From the NCBI RefSeq assembly GCF_024343575.1, contig NZ_RJUA01000130.1, positions 126,217 to 190,216 of the forward strand: a stretch of DNA of 64,000 nucleotides, written 5' to 3'. Made by a program: the position numbers and the translations under genes. The notes under the pieces are model-generated. The model saw nothing but the letters and a program-made list of their open reading frames with translations, made no database searches and had not been told where the DNA came from. The stretch is from Lacihabitans sp. LS3-19 (lineage in GTDB: Bacteria; Bacteroidota; Bacteroidia; Cytophagales; Spirosomataceae). Numbering within the stretch: the stretch's first letter is position 1; every line of letters starts with the position of its first letter. Shown here in pieces: positions 18,102 to 26,856 of this stretch.

Positions 18102-18134
18102 AAATGGAAGTATCTATTTTATTAAAAACTTTAA

Positions 18135-18142
18135 TACTTTTG
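18135..18142 (+). promoter_or_regulatory. -7 promoter box of the 7TM-DISM histidine kinase gene
   Basis: TACTTTTG is a perfect TAnnTTTG box 28 nt before the ATG. No -33 TTTG is present, so the operator repeat at 18081-18096 could supply activation. Confidence 0.5.
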
Positions 18143-18170
18143 ACTTCATTCGAAAAATTAAGATACTGGT

Positions 18171-20039
18171 ATGTTTCGGCGTTTATTTTATGTGATATTT
18201 TTTCTGATTGCCTTTTCTTCCAGAGGTCAAGTGTTTGATATTGATAGTCTTACGAAAATAATTAATTTAGAAAATCTCGCTGTTGTTTATGAAGATACTC
18301 AAAGAAATTTGAGTATTAGTGAGCTTTTGAATGTAAAAAATGTAGAATTTAAATCTGTTTCAAACCTAAATATAGGTATTTCTTTTTCAAATTATTGGTT
18401 AAAATTTAGTCTAAAAAATTCAAGTAAAACGGTTACCAAAAGGCTTTTGTCTCTCGAAAGTATTGTAAATGAAGATGTTTATTTTTACAAAATCGTCAAT
18501 GGTAAAATAGTGGAGAATACAGTCGTCGGTGTAAATTATCCATTTGCTTTGAGACACATAAAATACCGAACTCCAGTATTTGAAATTACGCTATTACCAA
18601 ATCAGGAAGCAGACTTTTACCTTAAAACATACGGAAACGGACAACCACGAAACCTTACTGGTTTATTACTTGAAACATTTGATTTTTATGAAAGTGATGT
18701 ACTTAAAATGTTCTTTTTAGGTGTGGTATATGGAATATTAATATTGATAATGGTTTATAATTTTTCATTCTATTTCATCACAAATGAAAAAATTTACCTT
18801 ATTTTTTTGTTACAAGTAATGTTTTCTTCTATTGCGATTGCCTATTTTGATGGATTTGTTTATCAATATATTTTTCCAAATAGTGGTTATTGGAGTAATC
18901 AGACCGTGGCCATTGCTATGTGTTTTACATTTATATTCAACAATCGCTTTATATCAGAATTTTTCAATTTAGAAAAATTGGCACCATGGGCATACAAAAC
19001 CTTTCGAATCCTTACGGTTTTAGTATTTTTGATTTTGGCTATTTCATTTTTGCATCCCGTTGGTTTCAATATTTTTGCAGTAGCGATGTCTATTCTAACC
19101 TCTTTAATTGCCATACTGCTGTTTGTCTCGATTTTGGCAGCTAAACGACAAGGTTTTGCATCTTATCTTTTTGGATTATTGGCTACAGTTTGTCTTATTT
19201 TCTTTGGCTTAGTTTTTCAACTTCATATCATCGGACTTTTAAGGGATACGTTCATCGTCAAAAATTCAATGCATTTCGCTGTAGTTACCCAATCCGTATT
19301 TTTGGCTTTGGCAGTCAATGATAAGTTCAGGATCATCAGAGAAGAAAACACATACTATCAAGCAAAGTTGATGGAGGCATTGAATCAATATTCTCAAAAT
19401 CTAATTAGCAATATTGAGGCTGAAAGACAGCGATTAGCTACAGATATTCATGATGGGTTAGGTCAAAATTTACTTACGATTCGGAATAAAATTTTACGGT
19501 CATTAAAAGAAAAATTAATTTCTGATAAAACTAAAGAAACATTTAATGATTTACTCGAAATCACAACCGAAACCCTTGATGATACCCGGGCGATGTCGTA
19601 TAACTTGCGTCCACCTATTTTGAGTACTATGGGCTTGACTGTTGCGATACAAGTATTGGTCGAAAAAATGCAAAATTCGTCTAATCTTAAAATTGAACTT
19701 GAAATTAAGGAATCTGTAGATGGTGTGGTTTCAAAAGACCTAGAGATCAATATTTACAGGATTTTACAGGAAGGGTTTAACAATGTTATGAAACATGCAA
19801 ATGCTACCCATATAGATTTGAAAATTGCTAAAAAAGAAGATAGGATTGAAATAAACTTTCAAGATAATGGAATAGGATTTAAGCAAAATATAAAAATAAA
19901 TGGTCAAGGTATTCTCGGGATTAAAGAAAGAGTTGCCTTGTTGGGTGGTACAATAAATATCGTTTCGGATTCGGGTAAAGGTACATTACTTCAAATCCAT
20001 GTTCCAATAAATAAAAATTCCCCTATGGGTGAAATGTAG
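18171..20039 (+). CDS. 7TM-DISM sensor histidine kinase
   Basis: A 622-residue membrane sensor kinase. After the signal peptide comes a periplasmic beta-sandwich domain of the 7TMR-DISMED2 type (about 35-165). Seven transmembrane helices follow (about 178-385; FLGVVYGILILIMVYNFSFYF is the first). Then come a short coiled coil, a HisKA_3 dimerisation domain with phospho-accepting His427 in RLATDIHDGLGQNL, and an HATPase domain (QEGFNNVMKHANATH as N-box, DNGIGF, GQGILGIKERV). The periplasmic domain of this group is thought to bind small ligands such as carbohydrates. The response regulator gene starts 2 nt after the stop. The gene diverges from a lipoprotein gene with the operator repeat between them. 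Confidence 0.93.
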   Translation: MFRRLFYVIFFLIAFSSRGQVFDIDSLTKIINLENLAVVYEDTQRNLSISELLNVKNVEFKSVSNLNIGISFSNYWLKFSLKNSSKTVTKRLLSLESIVNEDVYFYKIVNGKIVENTVVGVNYPFALRHIKYRTPVFEITLLPNQEADFYLKTYGNGQPRNLTGLLLETFDFYESDVLKMFFLGVVYGILILIMVYNFSFYFITNEKIYLIFLLQVMFSSIAIAYFDGFVYQYIFPNSGYWSNQTVAIAMCFTFIFNNRFISEFFNLEKLAPWAYKTFRILTVLVFLILAISFLHPVGFNIFAVAMSILTSLIAILLFVSILAAKRQGFASYLFGLLATVCLIFFGLVFQLHIIGLLRDTFIVKNSMHFAVVTQSVFLALAVNDKFRIIREENTYYQAKLMEALNQYSQNLISNIEAERQRLATDIHDGLGQNLLTIRNKILRSLKEKLISDKTKETFNDLLEITTETLDDTRAMSYNLRPPILSTMGLTVAIQVLVEKMQNSSNLKIELEIKESVDGVVSKDLEINIYRILQEGFNNVMKHANATHIDLKIAKKEDRIEINFQDNGIGFKQNIKINGQGILGIKERVALLGGTINIVSDSGKGTLLQIHVPINKNSPMGEM

Positions 20040-20041
20040 CC

Positions 20042-20674
20042 ATGAATACTATAAAAATAATTATCGCAGACGATCATCCATTATTTCTAAAAGGCTTGAA
20101 AGATGCATTATCTGATGAAGCAGATTTTGAGATTTTGGATTCGGCATCAAACGGTCAGGAAGCTTTAGACAAAATAATAGCTTTACAACCTGACGTGGCT
20201 ACACTAGACTTAGATATGCCCATGATGAATGGCATTGAAGTGGCGAAGGTGCTGCTAAAAGAACACAAAAACATCAAAATCGTAATTTTGAGTATGCACA
20301 AAGATGCAGACATTATTCGAGCTGCAATGGCACTGGGTATTAATGGTTATGTTTTTAAAGATGATGCAGTCAATGATTTGGTTACAGCTATAAGAGATGT
20401 ATATGCTGGGGGATATTATATTTCAATTGATAATGCTAATTCTTCCTTTTTTTTAAATGATGACAATGAGTTAATCAGCGAATTAACCAAAATGGAAAAG
20501 CTAATTTTAAAAGAAATAGCACTACAAAAAACAACAAAACAGATTGCCGACGAAAATTTTATAAGCTCTAAAACCGTAGAAAATCATCGAGCAAATATTT
20601 GCAGAAAACTAAATTTGAGTGGTAATAATGCCTTGTTGAAATTTGCCTTAAATGTAAAAGATTCCTTAAAATAA
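20042..20674 (+). CDS. NarL/FixJ-family response regulator
   Basis: A two-domain transcription regulator, 210 residues. The receiver domain has acidic residues Asp10-Asp11, phospho-acceptor Asp56 in VATLDLDMPMMNG and a conserved Lys in GYVFKDDAV. The C-terminal LuxR-type helix-turn-helix reads EIALQKTTKQIADENFISSKTVENHRANICRKL. It is cotranscribed with the kinase at 18171 (2-nt gap) and is its obvious partner. Regulators of this family bind partly symmetric sites, so the operator repeats at 14953-18096 are plausible targets; that link is inferred only from position. Confidence 0.92.
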   Translation: MNTIKIIIADDHPLFLKGLKDALSDEADFEILDSASNGQEALDKIIALQPDVATLDLDMPMMNGIEVAKVLLKEHKNIKIVILSMHKDADIIRAAMALGINGYVFKDDAVNDLVTAIRDVYAGGYYISIDNANSSFFLNDDNELISELTKMEKLILKEIALQKTTKQIADENFISSKTVENHRANICRKLNLSGNNALLKFALNVKDSLK

Positions 20675-20795
20675 AGAGTTTTTGAAACTGAAAAGAGATG
20701 ATTTAAATTAAGGAAATTGAAACTATTACCTTCAAAATGAGTTTTATTTGGGAAAAATTATTTATACTTTTAAAGTAAGTTTTTCAAAAACCTGA

Positions 20796-20803
20796 TAAAT
20801 TTG
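20796..20803 (+). promoter_or_regulatory. -7 promoter box of clpS
   Basis: TAAATTTG is a perfect TAnnTTTG box 24 nt before the clpS ATG. No clear -33 box is seen. Confidence 0.45.
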
Positions 20804-20827
20804 TAAAATAAACCTAAGGAACTGACA

Positions 20828-21121
20828 ATGAAATACGCCCCAGAGACGGATGTAGAAGTTTTGATTGAAGAAGAAATCGTAGTTGACGAAATCAAACTAT
20901 ATTCTGTTGTGGTATTTAATGATGAGGTGAATACTTTTGATTTTGTAATAGATACACTCATGGAAGTGTGTGAGCACTCCAAAGAACAAGCCGAACAATG
21001 CACGCTAATTATACATTTCAAAGGAAAATGTTCTGTTAAAAACGGTGATGTAGAAGATCTTACGCCTATCCGGAATGCGATTTGCCAAAGAGGCATGTCT
21101 GCTGAAATCTTACTTAGATAA
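20828..21121 (+). CDS. clpS: ATP-dependent Clp protease adaptor ClpS
   Basis: A 97-residue adaptor that delivers N-degron substrates to ClpA/ClpC-ClpP. After an acidic N-terminal tail of about 24 residues, the core reads YSVVVFNDEVNTFDFVIDTL, then EQAEQCTLIIHFKGKCSVKNG. This fits the ClpS fold, including the N-end-rule pocket segment FNDEVNTF. The short length and acidic extension are normal. recR starts 11 nt downstream, so the two genes are probably cotranscribed. Confidence 0.9.
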   Translation: MKYAPETDVEVLIEEEIVVDEIKLYSVVVFNDEVNTFDFVIDTLMEVCEHSKEQAEQCTLIIHFKGKCSVKNGDVEDLTPIRNAICQRGMSAEILLR

Positions 21122-21132
21122 TCAATAATACT

Positions 21133-21735
21133 TTGAATTACCCTTCAAAACTCATAGAAGACGCTGTAAATGAAATCTCCCGATTGCCTGGAATAGGTAA
21201 AAAGTCAGCATTGCGTTTAGCTCTTCATTTACTAAAATCAGAAAAAAATCAAACGCAGCATTTAAGCGATGCATTGATAAATTTGGTTGAAAAAACCACC
21301 TATTGCTTAGAATGTCATAATATTTCAGATTCTGACATTTGCATGATTTGCAGTTCTCACCGCCGTGATATGAGTATTTTGGCTGTTGTTCAAGATTTTA
21401 AAGATGTTTTAGCTATAGAAAACACCAGTCAGTTTCAAGGAAAATATCATGTATTGGGAGGAATAATTTCGCCGATTCAGGGAATTGGCCCAAATGACTT
21501 AAACATTGAAAGTTTAATAGAAAGGATAAAAGCCAATTCTGAAATTAAGGAAATCATTCTTGCTCTAAGCCCAACTATGGAAGGTGACACAACTGCATTT
21601 TATATAAAAAAGAAGCTAAAAGACTTAGATGTTAAGGTGAGTACCATCGCTCGTGGTATACCGATAGGCGGTGATTTAGAATATACTGACGAAATCACCC
21701 TCGGAAGAAGCATTTTAAGTAGAATCGAGTTTTAA
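21133..21735 (+). CDS. recR: recombination mediator protein RecR
   Basis: A 200-residue recombinational repair protein that acts with RecO to load RecA at gaps. The N-terminal helix-hairpin-helix is SRLPGIGKKSALRLALHLL. It is followed by the four-Cys zinc finger (CLECHNISDSDICMIC) and a Toprim domain (LAVVQDFKDVLAIENT, VLGGIISPIQGIGP). The start is a TTG at 21133. No ATG lies near, and the resulting N-terminus MNYPSKLIEDAVNEI is the usual one for the family. It follows clpS by 11 nt. Confidence 0.95.
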   Translation: MNYPSKLIEDAVNEISRLPGIGKKSALRLALHLLKSEKNQTQHLSDALINLVEKTTYCLECHNISDSDICMICSSHRRDMSILAVVQDFKDVLAIENTSQFQGKYHVLGGIISPIQGIGPNDLNIESLIERIKANSEIKEIILALSPTMEGDTTAFYIKKKLKDLDVKVSTIARGIPIGGDLEYTDEITLGRSILSRIEF

Positions 21736-21863
21736 AATTCCCATTTCTATTTATCTCCAATTATCTATTTTTGGTCTATTTTAAAGGAAGATTTCAATCT
21801 TTTCCAACCAGAATTGCATATTTTTCTTTAAATTGAAGTCTGATTTATATAAATGTAAAGAAT

Positions 21864-22556
21864 ATGACTAGGAAAAATTTTGTATCGTCTTTAATGTTAG
21901 GAATTTTGGGTTCGAAAATTTCAGTTTCAGAAGCTAAAAAGGCATTTGCTGTTGCAGACCCATTTTCATTACCAGCTCTCCCTTATGCTTATTCGGCCTT
22001 GGAACCTTTCATAGATGCTCAAACGATGGAGATTCATCATAGCAAGCACCATCAAGGATATGTTAATAATTTAAATAAAGCGGTGGTTGGCACTCCCATG
22101 GAGTTTACGCCATTAGCAGATATCGTAGCTAACATCAGCAAAGCTTCCACGGCGGTGAGAAACAACGCTGGCGGGCATTGGAATCATTCGTTTTTTTGGG
22201 AGATTTTAAGTCCTAAAAAACAAAGTCCTTCTGATAAATTGATGAATATGATTGTGAGAGATTTTGGTAGTTTGGATAAAATGCAAACAGAATTTAATGC
22301 TGCAGCTACTAGTAGATTTGGTTCAGGTTGGGCATGGTTGATAGTTCAAGACAACAAACTGAAGATTTGCTCAACACCAAACCAAGACAATCCTTTGATG
22401 GATATCGCTGAAGTAAAAGGTACGCCAATTCTCGGAATTGATGTTTGGGAACATGCTTATTATCTGAAATATCAAAACAAAAGAGCTGATTATATCAAGG
22501 CATTTTGGAATATTGTAAATTGGGAGAAGGTTGAGAAAAACCTCAAAATGATGTAA
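21864..22556 (+). CDS. exported Fe/Mn superoxide dismutase, probably manganese type
   Basis: An Fe/Mn-family superoxide dismutase, 230 residues. An N-terminal extension of about 30 residues ([20 protein letters not shown]) looks like an export signal. It has an RK pair rather than a full twin-arginine motif. Metal ligands are His58 (MEIHHSKHH), His108 (GGHWNHSFF), Asp193 and His197 ([10 protein letters not shown]). The GGH segment and [10 protein letters not shown], which supplies Gln in the Mn type, favour manganese over iron. An exported enzyme would act on periplasmic superoxide. The gene is transcribed alone with a good terminator. Confidence 0.9.
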   Translation: MTRKNFVSSLMLGILGSKISVSEAKKAFAVADPFSLPALPYAYSALEPFIDAQTMEIHHSKHHQGYVNNLNKAVVGTPMEFTPLADIVANISKASTAVRNNAGGHWNHSFFWEILSPKKQSPSDKLMNMIVRDFGSLDKMQTEFNAAATSRFGSGWAWLIVQDNKLKICSTPNQDNPLMDIAEVKGTPILGIDVWEHAYYLKYQNKRADYIKAFWNIVNWEKVEKNLKMM

Positions 22557-22564
22557 AGAAATAG

Positions 22565-22598
22565 AGGCATGTTTAATCACAAATATGCCTTTTTTTTA
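22565..22598 (+). terminator. Rho-independent terminator of the superoxide dismutase gene
   Basis: AGGCAT (22565-22570) pairs with ATGCCT (22585-22590). The stem can extend through TTT/AAA pairs, and a run of T follows. Confidence 0.8.
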
Positions 22599-22651
22599 AT
22601 TATTTCTTTCTGAAATTATTGTTTGGCAATGGCTAGATTTATTCATTTATT

Positions 22652-23827
22652 TTGGAAACAAAGAAAATACGGTATCTCATTTTTTTAAAGGACGTATTTA
22701 TACTTTCTTTAACATGTTTCGGTGGGCCGCAGGCTCATTTGGCTTTATTTATAAAAAGATTGGTTCATCAACGCAGATATTTGTCTGAAGAAGAGTTGAT
22801 GGAAATGCTGGCTTTGTGCCAACTTCTACCGGGTCCTACCTCGACCCAAACTATTACGGCTATTGGTTTTAAATTAGGCGGCCCCAAATTATCTTATCTG
22901 ACCTTATTGATTTGGATACTTCCGGCCACAGTTTTTATGGGAATTACGGCTTTGGGTATTTCTTTTTTCGAGCGAGGTACACTTATTAGGCTTACTCAGT
23001 TTATCAAGCCCATGGGTGTTGCTTTTATATTTTTTGCAGCTTTTGTGATCGGCAGAAAAGTAATTACAACTAAAACTTCGGTTTGGTTAATGATATTGGC
23101 TGCGGTTTTGGGTTTTTTATATCCTTCTCCATATTTAACGCCCTTTGTGATTTTATTTGGCGGTCTTGTTGCCTCTTCAAAATACCGAAAGCAAGAGAAA
23201 ATGGAAAAAAAGCCTATAAGAATTCAATGGTCAAACTTTATTCTTTGGGCAACGGTATTCGCCTTTGTGATATTTTTAGGTACAATTACCAAATCATTGC
23301 CCATAAGGTTATTTGAGAATTTTTATCGAAATGGGAGTTTTGCCTTTGGTGGAGGACACATTCTTAAACCGCTTTTATATAATGAATTTGTAGAATTCAA
23401 GCATTATTTAAGTGCAGATGAATTCCTCTCAGGTATAGCAATAGCTGAGTTGGTTCCTGGTCCTACTTTTTCAATTGCCTCATACGTTGGTTCGCTTTCT
23501 ATGCGAAGTTGGGGATTGAGTGGGCAAGTTTTAGGTTCTTTGGTTGCTTCTTTTGGAATATTCTTGCCAGGGATTTTTATGATATTTTTTGTTATAAGAT
23601 TTTGGGAACAATTAAAACAATATAGAGGCATAAGGGCTTCTTTAGAAGGAATAAACGCTTCTTCAACGGGTCTTACAATAGCAGCGGGAGTTTCTCTTTC
23701 CCAACCTTTAGTAAGCGACCCAATCAATATTATTACAGTTTTAATAACCTTAATCGTACTCTATTTCGAAAAAGTCCCTAGTTATTTAATAATTCTAGGT
23801 GGTATATGTTTAGGTGCGGTTTATTGA
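22652..23827 (+). CDS. chrA: chromate efflux-type transporter (CHR family)
   Basis: An inner-membrane protein of the CHR family, 391 residues, in the long two-domain form made of two homologous halves. The signature of the first half is SLTCFGGPQAHLALF with LCQLLPGPTSTQ. The second half has SFAFGGGHILKPLL and AELVPGPTFSIASY. About ten to twelve hydrophobic helices are visible. The start is a TTG at 22652, because no ATG is close and relatives start just before this sequence. Biochemically characterised members export chromate, but many family members are in organisms without chromate exposure, so the substrate is uncertain. A HupE/UreJ-like gene begins 19 nt downstream. Confidence 0.87.
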   Translation: METKKIRYLIFLKDVFILSLTCFGGPQAHLALFIKRLVHQRRYLSEEELMEMLALCQLLPGPTSTQTITAIGFKLGGPKLSYLTLLIWILPATVFMGITALGISFFERGTLIRLTQFIKPMGVAFIFFAAFVIGRKVITTKTSVWLMILAAVLGFLYPSPYLTPFVILFGGLVASSKYRKQEKMEKKPIRIQWSNFILWATVFAFVIFLGTITKSLPIRLFENFYRNGSFAFGGGHILKPLLYNEFVEFKHYLSADEFLSGIAIAELVPGPTFSIASYVGSLSMRSWGLSGQVLGSLVASFGIFLPGIFMIFFVIRFWEQLKQYRGIRASLEGINASSTGLTIAAGVSLSQPLVSDPINIITVLITLIVLYFEKVPSYLIILGGICLGAVY

Positions 23828-23845
23828 ATTTCGTTTTTTACAATT

Positions 23846-24439
23846 ATGGATGTTTTCTTTACTTATTTTTTACTTGGTTATCAGCACATTACGGATTTGG
23901 CGGGATATGACCATATTTTGTTTATTATTGCTCTTTGTGCTATTTATCAAATTTCTGATTGGAGAAGTGTTTTGGCAGTTATTACTTTTTTTACCGTAGG
24001 CCATTCAATTACTTTAGCACTTTCAGTTTTGAAAATACTTAACATTGATTCAAATCTAATTGAATTTCTGATTCCTGTTACTATACTTTTCACATGTGTA
24101 AGTAATTTGTTTTATAAGATTCCAGAATCTTTTCTAGATAAAACACCTAAGCCGTATTTAAGGTATTTTTTTACCCTATTTTTTGGATTAATACACGGTT
24201 TAGGTTTTTCAAACTATCTTAAAAGTTTGCTAGGTCAAAGTACCAATATTGTTGGAGAGCTTTTTTCTTTTAATATTGGGATTGAAATCGGTCAGATTGT
24301 GATAGTTTCGCTATTTTTGATGCTATCTTATATTATAGTCGAATTTTTTAAAAGAAAGAAGACTGATTTGAACTTTGTACTGTCAGGCTTTGTGGCAGGT
24401 TTTACACTTCAATTAATTATAGAAAAATGGATATTTTAA
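23846..24439 (+). CDS. HupE/UreJ-like membrane protein
   Basis: A 197-residue membrane protein with six or seven helices that matches the HupE/UreJ_2 family. The conserved region is YQHITDLAGYDHILFIIALCA plus FFTVGHSITLALS, and FGLIHGLGFS in the fourth helix carries the family His-Gly pair. Members with known roles move nickel or cobalt. No urease or hydrogenase gene is present here, so the metal role is only a family-level idea. It starts 19 nt after the CHR transporter gene and precedes the M1 peptidase by 19 nt, so the three genes may form one transcript. Confidence 0.82.
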   Translation: MDVFFTYFLLGYQHITDLAGYDHILFIIALCAIYQISDWRSVLAVITFFTVGHSITLALSVLKILNIDSNLIEFLIPVTILFTCVSNLFYKIPESFLDKTPKPYLRYFFTLFFGLIHGLGFSNYLKSLLGQSTNIVGELFSFNIGIEIGQIVIVSLFLMLSYIIVEFFKRKKTDLNFVLSGFVAGFTLQLIIEKWIF

Positions 24440-24458
24440 TTTTTAAAAACTAAATACT

Positions 24459-26813
24459 ATGAAAAAAACAATTCTGTTCCTATTGATAGGAATTAGGGTT
24501 CTAGCTCAACAAACCAACCCTTACAATGCCAATACTGTCTTCGAACAAATGGGAACGGCATTACCGACTCCAAACACTTATCGGACAGCCAGTGGTGCAC
24601 CTGGCAAAGAATATTGGCAGCAAAAAGCCGATTACGATATAAAAGTTGAACTTGATGATGAATCGCAAAGAATAAAAGGTTCAGAAAAGATAACCTATCA
24701 TAATTTTTCTCCTGATGCTTTGACCTATTTATGGTTGCAGTTGGATCAAAATCACTTTAGTCAAAATTCGGATGCAAAAACTACTAGACAAACATCAATT
24801 AGCCATGAAAGGGGAAGCACTGGTGCTGCTCTTAAATCTTTGGATAATTCTACGGAGAAAGATTTTGGGCATAAAATAGAAAAGGTGACAGATAAGTCAG
24901 GGAAGCCTTTGAAATATACTATAAATGGTACCATGATGCGGATAGATCTTCCTACGTCTCTTTTAAAAGGTCAAAATTTTGTTTTTAACATTGATTGGAA
25001 TTTTAATATCACAGATGCTCTAGTTCAAAGAGGAAGAAGTGGTTATGAGTATTTTGCAAAAGATGGAAATTATCTATATGAAATGGCACAGTGGTTTCCG
25101 CGTATGTGTGTTTATGATGACGTAACTGGCTGGCAAAATAAGCAGTTTTTAGGTCAAGGAGAGTTTGCTTTGGTTTTTGGTGATTATAATGTATCCATTA
25201 CCGTTCCAAACGATATGGTAGTTGGTGCGACTGGCGAACTTCAAAATCCAAAAGAGGTTTTGTCTGCTATTCAAATTCAAAGATTATCTGATGCTGAGAC
25301 ATCTTCTACACCTATTGTAATAGTAAACCAATCAGAAGCTGAAGAGGCAGAGAAAGGTAAACCAACGGGCAAAAAGACTTGGGTTTATTCAGCCAAAAAC
25401 GTAAGGGATTTTGCTTTTGCTACTTCTCGAAAATTTATCTGGGATGCAATGAAAGTAGATGTAGAAGGAAAGAAAGTTTGGGCAATGTCGCTATATCCTA
25501 AAGAAGGTAATCCACTTTGGGGACAGTATTCAACCAGATTAGTAGCTCATACGTTAACACAATATTCGAAAAGGACTATAGCCTATCCATATCCTGTGGC
25601 ATATTCAGTGCATGGTCCAGTAGGAGGGATGGAATACCCAATGATGAGTTTTAATGGAGCACGTCCATTGGCAGATGGTACTTACTCTGAAGGAACCAAG
25701 AATTTCTTGATTTTAGTTATTATTCACGAAGTTGGGCATAATTTTTTCCCAATGATAGTAAACTCCGACGAAAGACAATGGTCGTGGATGGACGAGGGTT
25801 TGAATAGTTTTCTTGAAGGCGTAGTTTGTAGAGAATGGGACAGAGATTTTCCAGCAGATGGTATTGAGCCGCAACATATTGTTCCATATATGAAATTGGA
25901 TCCTGCCAAGCAAAATTCGATAATGTCAAGTAGCGATAATATTTTGCCTGGCACTTTCGGGCCAAATGCTTACTCAAAACCAGCTACAGGCTTGAACATG
26001 CTTAGAGAGACCATTATGGGAAGAGAGCTGTTCGATTATGCATTTAAAGAATATGCACGCAGATGGGCTTTTAAACATCCTACTCCAGCGGATTTTTTCA
26101 GAACGATGGAAGATGCATCTGGTGTAGATTTGGATTGGTTTTGGAAAGGTTGGTTTTATGGAGTTGATGCTTTAGATCAAGGAATTGCAGAAGTTGAATG
26201 GCTTCAGGTGGACTCGCAAAATCCAGAAGTTACAAAAGCTGAGGCAAAAGAATTAGCAGATGCCAAAGGTAAAACTATCAGTAAAATGAGAGACAAAACT
26301 GATATACCTCAATCTGTTGTGGAGGCTGATCCTAGCATGAAGGATTTTTATAATACCTATGACCCATATAAGGTTACAGAAAATGATAAAACAAAATATC
26401 AAAATTATTTGGAGTCTTTAGGGCCTGAGGATAGAAAAATGGTTGAAAATACGAAGCAATATTATGTTTTAAATTTAAAAAACAAGGGAGGTTTAGTAAT
26501 GCCTTTGATAGTTCAAGCTCAATTTGAAGATGGAACTACCCAAGATTTTAGGTTTCCTGTTGAAATTTGGAGGCTGAACAATAAGGAAATAAAGAAAACC
26601 ATAGTGACAGATAAAAAAGTTGCAAAATTTAAACTAGATCCTTATTTTGAACTTCCAGATATTGATGATAGTGATAATGTTTTTCCAAGGGAACCTGAAA
26701 AACCAACGAAGTTTCAATTGATGAAACAACAAAGTAGACCTCAGGCATCTAACCCAATGCAAGATGCACGAAAATCTGATGCAGCCGCTGTAGGTGGAAG
26801 TGGAAAGAATTAA
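24459..26813 (+). CDS. secreted M1-family metallopeptidase
   Basis: An exported zinc aminopeptidase-like protein, 784 residues, with signal peptide MKKTILFLLIGIRVLAQ. The M1 active site is intact: His423, Glu424 and His427 in IIHEVGHNFFP and the third ligand Glu446 in MDEGLNSFLE, at the standard 18-residue distance. The usual GxMEN-type motif appears as GGMEYPMMSF, with Tyr in place of Asn. The C-terminal part ends in a Pro/Gln/Ala-rich low-complexity tail after residue 750. It is large and secreted, so a nutritional or processing role in the periplasm or outside the cell is likely. A terminator follows directly. Confidence 0.92.
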   Translation: MKKTILFLLIGIRVLAQQTNPYNANTVFEQMGTALPTPNTYRTASGAPGKEYWQQKADYDIKVELDDESQRIKGSEKITYHNFSPDALTYLWLQLDQNHFSQNSDAKTTRQTSISHERGSTGAALKSLDNSTEKDFGHKIEKVTDKSGKPLKYTINGTMMRIDLPTSLLKGQNFVFNIDWNFNITDALVQRGRSGYEYFAKDGNYLYEMAQWFPRMCVYDDVTGWQNKQFLGQGEFALVFGDYNVSITVPNDMVVGATGELQNPKEVLSAIQIQRLSDAETSSTPIVIVNQSEAEEAEKGKPTGKKTWVYSAKNVRDFAFATSRKFIWDAMKVDVEGKKVWAMSLYPKEGNPLWGQYSTRLVAHTLTQYSKRTIAYPYPVAYSVHGPVGGMEYPMMSFNGARPLADGTYSEGTKNFLILVIIHEVGHNFFPMIVNSDERQWSWMDEGLNSFLEGVVCREWDRDFPADGIEPQHIVPYMKLDPAKQNSIMSSSDNILPGTFGPNAYSKPATGLNMLRETIMGRELFDYAFKEYARRWAFKHPTPADFFRTMEDASGVDLDWFWKGWFYGVDALDQGIAEVEWLQVDSQNPEVTKAEAKELADAKGKTISKMRDKTDIPQSVVEADPSMKDFYNTYDPYKVTENDKTKYQNYLESLGPEDRKMVENTKQYYVLNLKNKGGLVMPLIVQAQFEDGTTQDFRFPVEIWRLNNKEIKKTIVTDKKVAKFKLDPYFELPDIDDSDNVFPREPEKPTKFQLMKQQSRPQASNPMQDARKSDAAAVGGSGKN

Positions 26814-26827
26814 GGTTTTTAAAAATT

Positions 26828-26856
26828 AGACTCAAAGAAATTTGGGTCTTTTTTTT
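26828..26856 (+). terminator. Rho-independent terminator of the M1 peptidase gene
   Basis: A 9-bp stem (26828-26836 with 26841-26849, one G-U pair) with a GAAA loop precedes eight T residues. The T run overlaps the stop codon of the convergent adenine deaminase gene. Confidence 0.88.
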
